From JAZIHH01 sp036678685 (GTDB taxonomy: Bacteria; Bacillota; UBA4882; UBA10575), in NCBI GenBank assembly GCA_036678685.1, contig JAZIHH010000013.1, positions 1 to 15,462 of the forward strand: 15,462 nucleotides of DNA. The letters are read 5' to 3'. Each line of letters begins with the position of its first letter. The stretch's first letter is position 1. Shown here in pieces: positions 9,238-15,462 of this stretch. The position numbers and the translations under genes are program-made. Under the pieces are notes generated by a model. The model saw nothing but the letters and a program-made list of their open reading frames with translations, was not told the DNA's origin and ran no database searches.

Positions 9238-9855
9238 ATGCTGACCCCCAACTTTAGCCGGGAATTTATCCGCGCCCAATTACTTGACCTTGCCGAACTG
9301 CCGGTCCTGCTTAGTACGGAAGGCTTAGAAATTGCACGGCAAATGGCCGGGAAAATGGTGGATCTTTTTCAGGCGCAAAAAACCATCTATGTTGTGGGCT
9401 TGGAACCTTACCATAATATTGCCCGTGATCTTGCCGACCACCTCCGGTCTGGTTTGAATATGGACCGGCCACCGCTTCCGGTACGTTTTCTGGAGCATGT
9501 CTCCAAGCCACAACCGTCCTTAGTGGATTTAATTGGCCAGAAGGAAAGCGGTGATGCGCTTTTCCTGATCGCCGGTGAACACAACCACCAAACCGAAGCG
9601 TTAGTACGCACCGCGAAAGAAAAATCCCTTTTTACCTTTGCGTTCTGCAGTTACCCCCCACCAAAAGACCACCGTCCCGATCTCCTCTTTTACCTCCCGG
9701 CGGTGAACCGCCCGCGGGTTAAAGAGATCTTCTTGATGCTAGGCCATATTATCTGCACTTTAGTTGAGTCGACGTTAAGCAACAGTTTCTACGAAAAAAA
9801 GCCCGTTTCCGGGCTTTTTTGGTCATCGGATCGCGCTTTTCGACCGAATATATAA
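9238..9855 (+). CDS. SIS-domain protein, GmhA/DiaA-like but lacking the usual motif
   Basis: The start ATG has AAGGAGG six bases upstream; a TTG directly before it is less likely. The fold pattern matches the phosphoheptose isomerase group of SIS domains: an N-terminal helix pair (residues 1-47), a strand and loop KTIYVVGLEPYHNIARDLAD (48-67), a second strand SGDALFLIAGE with HNHQTEALVRTAKEK, and a late helix VKEIFLMLGHIICTLVE that mirrors the family's QE..H..GH...E helix. The glycine- and serine-rich GNGGSAADA loop of GmhA/DiaA is replaced by GLEPYHNIA, so sugar-phosphate isomerase activity is doubtful and a ligand-sensing role is possible. The last 20 codons run through the terminator at 9794-9820. 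A one-base indel near 9760 would instead end the protein at a TAA at 9776-9778, just before that hairpin. Confidence 0.65.
   Translation: MLTPNFSREFIRAQLLDLAELPVLLSTEGLEIARQMAGKMVDLFQAQKTIYVVGLEPYHNIARDLADHLRSGLNMDRPPLPVRFLEHVSKPQPSLVDLIGQKESGDALFLIAGEHNHQTEALVRTAKEKSLFTFAFCSYPPPKDHRPDLLFYLPAVNRPRVKEIFLMLGHIICTLVESTLSNSFYEKKPVSGLFWSSDRAFRPNI
9794..9820. terminator. Bidirectional rho-independent terminator between convergent genes
   Basis: A run of A, then GCCCG, loop TTTC, CGGGC, then six T. A-run and T-run on opposite sides let it work on both strands, serving the plus-strand SIS gene and the minus-strand EF-G-like gene that ends at 9915. It overlaps the 3' end of the SIS frame as read. Confidence 0.88.
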
Positions 9856-9914
9856 GACGATTTGCTTAAAACCAGGTACTTATTCTTTACCGAAGTTCGG
9901 AAGTACCCCTGCCG

Positions 9915-11970
9915 TTATTCCTCCGCCTTTGCCTCAGCAATGATCGCTTCCGCCTGGTTCGCCGGGACTTCTTCGTAGTGGTCGAATTCCATTTCGAAAT
10001 CGCCACGCCCTTGCGTAATCGAGCGGAGGTCAATCGCATACTTGAACATCTCACTAAAGGGCACATGGGCGCGGATAATCTGGTTCCCGCGGTCCGGATC
10101 CATCCCCAGAATCCGGCCGCGCTTCTTATTTAGATCGCCGATAATATCACCCATGTACTCCTCGGGAACAGTCACGGTGACATTCATGATCGGCTCCAAC
10201 AAGACCGGGTTTGCTTCCATAAACCCTTTCTTAAACGCCATCGAAGCGGCAATCTTAAAGGCCATCTCCGAAGAGTCCACACTATGGTAGGAACCGTCAT
10301 AAAGCGTTACTTTCACATCAACCACCGGGTAGCCGGCGAGGACGCCTTCTTCCATGGTTTCACGGACCCCTTTTTCGACGGCCGGGATGTACTGCCGCGG
10401 GACGGCGCCGCCAAAGATCTTGTCAACAAACTCAAAATCACCACCTGGCGGCAACGGTTCGATTCCCAACCAGACATGGCCGTACTGGCACCGTCCACCC
10501 GATTGTTTCTTGTGTTTCCCTTCGACCTGAACTTTCCCCTTAATCGTCTCCTTATAGGGGATTTTCGGGTCTTTCAACTCAACCTTGGCCCCAAATTTCT
10601 TCTCCAATATGCTGGTGGTTACTTCCAGGTGCAAGTCGCCGAGCCCGGAGGTGAGCGTTTCTTTGGTGGTCGTATCCTTCTCCACTTTCAACGTGGGATC
10701 TTCATCCACCAGCCGGCTTAGCCCGCCACTGATCTTATCCTCATCGCCCTTGCTTTTTGCCACCACCGCCAGGGTGAATTTGGGGTTCGGAAATTCGATT
10801 CCTTGCAGCAGGCACGGGGAACCTTTCGTACACAGGGTATCATTGGTCTTCGTGACCTGCAGTTTAGCAACGGCGCCAAGATCGCCGGCGGAAAGTTCAT
10901 CCACAGGGATCTGGGTTTTCCCCTTGATTAAGAAAAGCTGACCGATCCGCTCTTCCTGGTTCTGGGAAGCATTCCAGAGGGAGGAGTCGGATTTTACTTT
11001 ACCGGAATAAACGCGGAAGAGGGTTAGTTTACCAACAAAGGGGTCGGCCATGGTTTTAAAGACAAGGGCGGCCGTTGGTCCATTGGCATCCGCTTTCAGC
11101 TCTGTCTCCTCTGTTCTGCGGATTGGTCACAATCTCCGGTGTAACATCGGCGGGCGAAGGCAACGCCTGCACCTCCTTCTTCAGTAAAGCCGCGTTGCCG
11201 ATGTTTTTCACGGCCGATCCACACATCACGGGGACAATCTGGTTACTCATCGTTCCTTTCCGGAACCCGACCAAAACCTCCTCCGGCGTCAGCTCCTCCC
11301 CTTCCAGATACTTGGTGAGCAGATCATCATCGGCCTCAGCCGCCGCCTCTAAAAGGAGGTGGTAGTACTCTTCCACCTGGTCTTTTAATTCTGCCGGAAC
11401 TTCCGTTTCTTTCCCGTCGATATAAGCTTTACCCGTGATCACATCGACTATCCCTTGGAAGCTTTCAGCGGCACCGATGGGAATCTGAACCGGCACCAGC
11501 TTGTTCCCGAACTTGGCTTTTAACGCTTCAAAAACCTGCTGGAAATTGGCGTTTTCCCGGTCCATTTTATTGACAAAAACGATCCGGGGCAAGTCTCTTT
11601 CGTCCAGATAGCCCCAGACCTTTTCGGTGCCGACTTCCACGCCACTAACGGCACAAACCACCACGATTCCGGCATCGGCCACCCGGACCCCGGCTTTAAC
11701 ATCACCGACAAAATCAAAAAAACCGGGCGTATCAAGGAGATTTATTTTGTGGCCCTCGAATTCCACCGGCGCGAGGGCGGTATTGATCGAGATTTTCCTT
11801 TTCACTTCTTCCGGATCGTGATCCAGCACCGAAGTTCCGTCATCGACTTGCCCAAACCGTTCAACCGCTTTGGTCTGGTAGAGCATGGCCTCGGCCACCA
11901 TTGTTTTTCCGCATCCGCCATGGCCAACTAGGACAATGTTTCGAATCTTATCCACGCTATAACTCTTCAA
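9915..11970 (-). CDS. Elongation factor G-like translational GTPase, one frameshift
   Basis: Two frames join into one protein of about 685 residues, normal for the family. The start is TTG at 11970, preceded by GAGGAGG with 7 nt spacing; no ATG fits. GTPase motifs are clear: P-loop GHGGCGKT (16-23), DTPG (80-83) and NKMD (134-137). The P-loop differs from the AHIDAGKT of canonical EF-G and marks the EF-G-like (FusA2/EF-G2) branch. The frame breaks near 11108: EELKAD-type sequence continues as NGPTAALVFKTMADPFVGKL in the next frame, so one base is extra or missing. Later domains are intact, including VTVTVPEEYMGDIIGDLNKK and the C-terminal FKYAIDLRSITQGRG. Canonical fusA normally sits by rpsL/rpsG; the solitary position here agrees with a paralog whose cellular role is less settled. 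Confidence 0.9.
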
Positions 11971-12095
11971 ACTAAACCCTCCTCGAATTGCGCAAAAAAA
12001 TCACATAACGTTAAGATTATTCTACTATCTTTAAGTATTTCCTCCTCAAGTTAATTATTTTCTCCCTGTCCACTCTTTTCTGGAACCGTCCGCGC

Positions 12096-12162
12096 CGTTC
12101 GGCCGGAGTATAATCCCGGACCAACCCGGTTAAAATAGGAGTGGTGGATGTCCGGCCGAACG
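12096..12162. promoter_or_regulatory. 12-bp inverted repeat around a candidate promoter and start codon
   Basis: CGTTCGGCCGGA (12096-12107) is repeated inverted as TCCGGCCGAACG (12151-12162). Between the arms lie TATAAT (12109-12114) and the ribosome binding site AGGAG (about 12137-12141), and the second arm starts right at the ATG (12148) of the plus-strand gene. No good -35 is visible, so the promoter is tentative. The arrangement suggests an operator or looped regulatory site for this gene. Confidence 0.45.
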
Positions 12163-12531
12163 AAGACTGAATTTTACCCTGTCAGATCCGGCTGACACCG
12201 GTGAAAGGAGGTCGAGCAAAGATCGGTTCGGGTATTGGTTAAGGTTTAATCTTACCTTAACCGGTCGGCGCGAAGGTCCCAGCGATTTGATCCCGCTCCG
12301 GAAGGGGATGGAGTTGCTGGGGCTGAGTGCAGAGCCCGTTTCTTGCCGCGTCATGGAGTACGGTCCGCCGGTTCAGGTAGGAAGCGGGTTCGAGCAAAGG
12401 TTAGCCCGGGTGCCGGCGGACGGCCGCAGCAGCGTCAGTGGTATCCTGGTTAGCCGGCGCGAAGGTCGGCACATCGCCCTGGGTCTCCTGGAGGACGATT
12501 TCCTCCAGGTTTTCTTTCCTTGGACCCTTAA
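12148..12531 (+). CDS. Unknown protein convergent with bofC, two probable frameshifts
   Basis: A stop-free plus-strand frame of about 130 codons reads LNFTLSDPADTGERRSSKDR, FGYWLRFNLTLTGRREGPSD, GMELLGLSAEPVSCRVMEYG and LVSRREGRHIALGLLEDDFL, with a protein-like mix and a repeated RREG motif. The only ATG with a ribosome binding site (AGGAGTGGTGG before 12148) is in another frame and encodes MSGRTK, so a one-base indel near 12165 is needed to join them. A second near 12515 would end the protein as LSLDP with TAA at 12529-12531, whose bases overlap the reverse-strand stop of bofC (12528-12530). That neat convergent stop supports this reconstruction over the alternative end at 12595 inside bofC. 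Expected length is about 127 residues, soluble and strand-rich. I do not recognise the family. Confidence 0.45.
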
Positions 12532-13024
12532 TTTTGGTACCCCTCCAAGATTCGCCACTTCTCTTGCGCTTCATGGCAGACGATCCCCGCCCTGAGGTCA
12601 TCAATTTCCGCCTGGGGAAGACGACTGATATCCACCGGGATCACCTGTTTTAAGGGGCCGGGCTTTTCGGGACTACCGGCGTACACACCAATCTCATTCC
12701 CGTAAATCCCGACAAACTCCTGCTCCTGGCAGTCCCGGCAGAGCTTGGCCACGTCCTAGGGCCACCCGCCCGGCGGTGAAGTTAGTAATCACCCAACCTT
12801 CACCGGTCAGTCTTTCCAGCAAAGCGGCCCGGTTTTGCGGGGCGTGACGCTCCTTTCGCCGCTCCTCATGTTGGCAACCGGTATAAAAAGCTGTATACTC
12901 CAGGATAAAACTTTTTTTGTTCCACCCGGCACCAGTTAATTAAGGATAGTTTACCGGTGTTTGGCCGGAGGTAAACGCCACCCAAAACCAGCCCAAGGAG
13001 GAGAAGCGGCCTTACCTTTTTCAT
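12528..13024 (-). CDS. bofC: BofC-like sporulation checkpoint protein, two frameshifts
   Basis: The ATG at 13024 has GAGGAG eight bases upstream and opens an export signal, MKKVRPLLLLGLVLGGVYLR. After a one-base shift near 12935 the protein continues NKKSFILEYTAFYTGCQHEE, then LLERLTGEGWVITNFTAGRV. A second shift near 12757 restores KLCRDCQEQEFVGIYGNEIG, then VDISRLPQAEIDDLRAGI and the end KWRILEGYQN. The Cys-x-His near the N-terminus, the Trp in the middle and the C-terminal LP...L..GI...E...LLE pattern match BofC. The reconstructed length of about 165 residues is close to the B. subtilis protein (about 170). In Bacillus BofC acts in the space between mother cell and forespore and restrains SpoIVB, delaying pro-sigma-K processing. 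yebC just upstream is also its neighbour in Bacillus; the ruv genes usually nearby are not here. Confidence 0.75.
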
Positions 13025-13083
13025 CTTGATCGCTCCTCGTTCCATTTCGGGTTAGATTACCCAAAAATTGGCCGGCTTATACC

Positions 13084-13815
13084 CTAATTGTTTTCGGCGA
13101 TTCCAAAGTTGGCATAGACGTTTTGCACATCATCGTGTTCTTCCAAAGCCTCGACCAGCTTAAGTAAGCTTTCACCCTCCTCCCGGAGTAACGGTGACCG
13201 TATTCTTGGGCAGATAGGCCAGTTCGGCTTCTTCGATCGGAATTTTCCCTTCCAAGTAGTTGCGCACCTGTTCCAATTCGGAAAGACCGGTGATAATTTC
13301 GTAATAATCATCTTCATCCCGGAGAATTCCTCGGCTCCAGCTTCCAACGCCAGTTCAAAGAGTTTCTCTTCATCCAGGTCCACTTTTTCCTTCGGAACCG
13401 TGATCACGCCCTTTTGCTCAAAAAGCCAGGCCACACAGCCGGTTTCCCCTAAATTCCCGTTGTTGCGCGAAAGATATACCGCATCTCACTGGCGGTCCGA
13501 TTCCGGTTATCCGATAAGGTTTGGACCAAAAAGGCGACCCCGGCCGGTCCGTATCCTTCGTAAATAATCTCTTCAAACTGATCAGCATCGGTGGAACCTA
13601 ACGCCCGTTTAATGGCCCGGTTAATGTTTTCGTTCGGCATATTTACCGCTTTCGCTCTTTGGATGGCTAACCGTAGTTGGAAATTGGCGTCCGATCCCCG
13701 CCCCCGGCTTTAACGGCGACAATAATCTCCCTGGTCACTTTAGTAAACGCCTTTGCCTTCTGGGCATCCGTCTTTTCTTTCTTCCGTTTGATATTGGACC
13801 ATTTCGAATGTCCAT
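13084..13815 (-). CDS. yebC: YebC/PmpR-family protein, five frameshifts
   Basis: The start ATG (13815) has GAGGTG six bases upstream. Reading across breaks gives the family sequence: GHSKWSNIKRKKEKTDAQKA, FTKVTREIIVAVKAGGGD, ANFQLRLAIQRAKAVNMPNE, then NINRAIKRALGSTDADQFEE, IIYEGYGPAGVAFLVQTLSD, EMRYIF, VAWLFEQKGVITVPKEKVDL, and finally EEHDDVQNVYANFGIAENN. The frame changes near 13812 (a G lost after ATGG), 13692, 13460, 13320 and 13186, mostly in short runs of one base. The total of about 244 residues is normal. YebC proteins are cytoplasmic; members act as transcriptional regulators or as ribosome-associated factors that help translation of proline-rich stretches. Conservation on both sides of every break indicates sequence errors, not a pseudogene. 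bofC follows after about 60 nt and is probably co-transcribed. Confidence 0.9.
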
Positions 13816-13850
13816 TGCTTTCACCTCAAACTATTGGAATTCTAGCATCA

Positions 13851-13859
13851 ATTATACCA
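13851..13859 (-). promoter_or_regulatory. Possible extended -10 promoter of yebC-bofC
   Basis: On the minus strand the sequence reads TGGTATAAT, an extended -10 with TATAAT at 13856-13851, 35 nt before the yebC start. The region 17 nt upstream (TTTTGT) is a poor -35, which an extended -10 can tolerate. It lies in the 98-nt gap after prsW. Confidence 0.5.
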
Positions 13860-13913
13860 GAATTCTGCGGGGAACAAAAACCGGATCCGTTGGGATTTTA
13901 TCCCCACCCATCA

Positions 13914-14594
13914 TCACTCATTTAGCAAAGGGGGAAAGCGCCGCCAGAGTGCATTTTCCGGAACAACAAATAGAGTAATATTCCCGTTAAAGCTAAGGCG
14001 GCCGCCGTCCAGAGCGGGGTGTCTTAAAAAAATCAGAAAATCATATAACCCGTGCCAAAACAGGGCTACCCCATAACCGCGGAAAAACCGTTGCCGCACG
14101 GAACGGCCTCCTCTTCCCACAGTTAAAAAATAGCCACCCCAACCCGTAAAGGTGGCATGGGCCAGACAAGTCACCACCGCCCGCCACAGACCGACTTCAA
14201 AACCGAGGGTGCCGGCGTAAAGGAGGTTATCCAAAGCCGCAAAGCCCAGACCGGCGGTCACCCCATAGACAATCCCATCCACCTGTTCATTCATGTCTTT
14301 ACGGTAGTTAACCGTCAAAGCCAGGAGCAAAAATTTCAGTCCTTCTTCGATGAGGGCAATGAAAAAGAAGGAGTAGAAAAAGAGCGACCCCAAATCCCCG
14401 GAAGTCCGGGCAACGGTTAATCCCTCTTTCCCCAGAAGTTCAAGGGTCCCGGCCGGGACGACCAGCAACATGCCGCCCAGGAAGACCCGGGTAATCACCC
14501 GCTTCGGCTCCGGTTCATACCGGTCTTGCCGGTAAAAGAAGACAAGCCAGAGAACCCCCGGAAGAATTGAGACCAAAAAAAGTGGGATCAGCAC
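13914..14594 (-). CDS. prsW: PrsW-family intramembrane protease
   Basis: An intact 226-residue frame. The start is GTG at 14594 with GGGGAGG seven bases upstream. It is strongly hydrophobic with about seven membrane segments, beginning MLIPLFLVSILPGVLWLVFF. The family's metal and catalytic motifs are visible: EEGLK in IALIEEGLKFLLLAL (EExxK), GFAALDNLLY, HATFTGWGGYFL and FWHGLYDFLIF. The second motif usually has Glu-Asn; here it is Asp-Asn, a conservative change. In B. subtilis PrsW cleaves the anti-sigma factor RsiW at the membrane as the first step in activating sigma-W; no sigma/anti-sigma pair lies nearby, so the substrate here is unknown. It follows pgsA after a terminator and precedes yebC with its own promoter, so it may be transcribed alone. 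It is one of few undamaged long frames in this part. Confidence 0.88.
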   Translation of the reverse strand: MLIPLFLVSILPGVLWLVFFYRQDRYEPEPKRVITRVFLGGMLLVVPAGTLELLGKEGLTVARTSGDLGSLFFYSFFFIALIEEGLKFLLLALTVNYRKDMNEQVDGIVYGVTAGLGFAALDNLLYAGTLGFEVGLWRAVVTCLAHATFTGWGGYFLTVGRGGRSVRQRFFRGYGVALFWHGLYDFLIFLRHPALDGGRLSFNGNITLFVVPENALWRRFPPLLNE

Positions 14595-14644
14595 CGCTAT
14601 TCCTCCCCGTTAAAACATGGGCTTATTATCCCCGATCAAAAAAA

Positions 14645-14669
14645 GAAAAATGACGAAACGTCATTTTTC
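14645..14669 (-). terminator. Rho-independent terminator after pgsA
   Basis: A perfect 11-bp stem GAAAAATGACG / CGTCATTTTTC with a 3-nt loop. On the minus strand it is followed by a long T-rich run (TTTTTCTTTTTTTG), so it ends transcription of the phosphatidyltransferase gene before prsW. Confidence 0.85.
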
Positions 14670-14726
14670 TTCGGGTGAAATGAGGCAACCGCAAAAACTT
14701 AAAGTCTTATATAGACCGTCTTTTCG

Positions 14727-15228
14727 CTAGTTCTTCCTCAGGACATTCCGGGAGTAGGTATAAAAGGCAATCAAGGAAAGGCCGAGACCGAGGGAGAGAA
14801 TGAGCACGCCAAGCTCGGCTTTGAAACAAAAAACAAACAAACCAACAAAGAAAACGAAGGTGCTGGCTTTCCCCCAATAGTTGCTGGGAATCACCTTCTG
14901 CTTTGTCTTCAAAAAGACCAGGCCGCCCGTTAATTGCAGCAGCTCCTTGGTGATATAGATTACGCCAAGCCAATCGGGTAAATCGTCGCCGAATCATCAG
15001 GGCAATGAAGGAACAACCCAGGGTCATTTTGTCCGCCAACGGATCGAGAATCTTCCCCAATTCACTGATCTCACCCCGTTTACGCGCCAGCCGTCCGTCC
15101 AAAAAATCCGTCAGGGCCGCCAGGGCCCAAAGCGCAATCACACCGTACAGGTTCTTCCGTGAAAAAAACACTAAAATAAATGGGGCTAAGAGAAGTCGAC
15201 TCAATGAGAGCAGATTAGCGGTATTCAT
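14727..15228 (-). CDS. pgsA: CDP-alcohol phosphatidyltransferase (PgsA type), one frameshift
   Basis: The N-terminus MNTANLLSLSRLLLAPFILV is the usual start of PgsA-like enzymes. The signature D-x2-DG-x2-AR-x8-G-x3-D-x3-D is complete in DFLDGRLARKRGEISELGKI followed by LDPLADK. Near 14985 the frame shifts: the sequence resumes as DLPDWLGVIYITKELLQLTG, then FLKTKQKVIPSNYWGKASTF, and ends YSRNVLRKN at 14727. If the shift is ignored the frame runs on to 14707 with unlikely sequence. The restored protein has about 168 residues, slightly short for PgsA (around 180), and several membrane helices. The reaction expected is transfer of a phosphatidyl group from CDP-diacylglycerol to glycerol-3-phosphate in the cytoplasmic membrane; a relative with another alcohol acceptor cannot be excluded. 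The start is ATG 15228 (or GTG 15231) after an AGGGGA site. Confidence 0.85.
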
Positions 15229-15346
15229 CACACTTTTCCCCTAAATTACCGGAGCGATTTTTCCAATCATAGCTAGACAGAAGAAACGGCGAATCAACTT
15301 CCAGCCTTTGCTTTAACCATCGCTTGACCCGGCTTGAGCCGTCCAT
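15215..15346 (-). CDS. Possible small ORF overlapping the pgsA start
   Basis: A 43-codon frame begins MDGSSRVKRWLKQRLEVDSP and ends GEKCDEYR, with its stop 14 nt inside pgsA, an overlap often seen in coupled genes. No convincing ribosome binding site precedes its ATG and the upstream frame is closed, so it may be the tail of a longer gene hidden by indels, or chance. Not recognised. Confidence 0.2.
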   Translation of the reverse strand: MDGSSRVKRWLKQRLEVDSPFLLSSYDWKNRSGNLGEKCDEYR

Positions 15347-15462
15347 GCCTAGCCGGCTTCGCCTTTTAGGTTACTTCTTCGGCTTCCCTCAGCAAAATCC
15401 TCCTTTGTTTTCAAGGCGCTAACCCATTTTTCTGATTTCTTTTTGTAACTTTTTGATGATCC
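15347..15462. other. Window end: unresolved sequence upstream of pgsA
   Basis: On the minus strand this stretch contains AAAGGAGG (around 15402), followed by a possible TTG start that closes after nine codons, and before it the tail of a frame ending KKLQKEIRKMG with a stop at 15419-15421. GC-rich mirrored pieces (CGGCTCAAGCCG and GCCGGC) lie near 15320-15360. These could be fragments of a frameshifted gene or a structured leader. I see no riboswitch consensus that I can name. Confidence 0.25.

Noticed and set aside
12130..12354. A minus-strand 74-codon frame opposite the unknown plus-strand gene
   Set aside because: It is Ser/Arg/Pro-rich without protein-like pattern, while the plus strand is stop-free over about 130 codons with a better start site and a matched convergent stop.
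13084..13815. Programmed frameshifting in yebC
   Set aside because: Five shifts in both directions at unrelated sites, without slippery heptamers plus structures, fit sequence error far better than recoding.
15232..15462. A riboswitch leader upstream of pgsA
   Set aside because: GC-rich mirrored segments are present, but I could not match any conserved riboswitch core, and frameshifted coding sequence is an equally good explanation.

Overview
The window comes from an endospore-forming member of the Firmicutes (Bacillota). The evidence is an rrn operon in the order 16S-tRNA-Ile-tRNA-Ala-23S-5S, strong GGAGG-type ribosome binding sites, a bofC-like sporulation gene beside yebC, and a PrsW-family membrane protease. 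Genus cannot be fixed by eye. Almost everything reads on the minus strand.

Layout from high to low coordinates, which is the direction of minus-strand transcription: a poorly resolved leader or gene end (15232-15462); a CDP-alcohol phosphatidyltransferase (pgsA type) closed by a hairpin terminator; prsW; yebC and bofC as a pair; a plus-strand gene of unknown function that converges on bofC with shared stop bases; an EF-G-like GTPase with a TTG start; a plus-strand SIS-domain (GmhA-like) gene that converges on it across a bidirectional terminator; a divergent gene for a very acidic low-complexity protein; the rrn operon (promoter near 8261-8289, 16S, tRNA-Ile(GAU), tRNA-Ala(UGC), 23S, 5S) with readable pre-16S and pre-23S processing stems; an IS256-family transposase that starts only about 30 nt after 5S; and a small operon of unknown genes ending in a broken EamA/DMT permease.

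Two points affect every use of this window. First, most protein genes carry single-base frameshifts while their translations stay well conserved across the joins: five in yebC, two each in the transposase, bofC and the plus-strand unknown gene, and one each in the EF-G-like gene, pgsA and the gene at 1140-1497. This looks like indel error in the sequence rather than decay, so I annotate these loci as single genes with frameshifts. Second, the 23S gene is about 3160 nt, longer than usual, because a roughly 190-nt repeat-rich insertion closed by an 18-bp stem sits where helix 45 is expected. That is a classic site for intervening sequences that are excised and leave fragmented 23S rRNA.

The best biological leads are the helix-45 insertion, the direct abutment of the transposase and 5S without a visible terminator or second inverted repeat, the unknown operon at 89-1497 (including a possible PD-(D/E)XK-like protein) whose first gene starts at the IS end, and the unknown gene at 12148-12531 with a 12-bp inverted repeat around its start.
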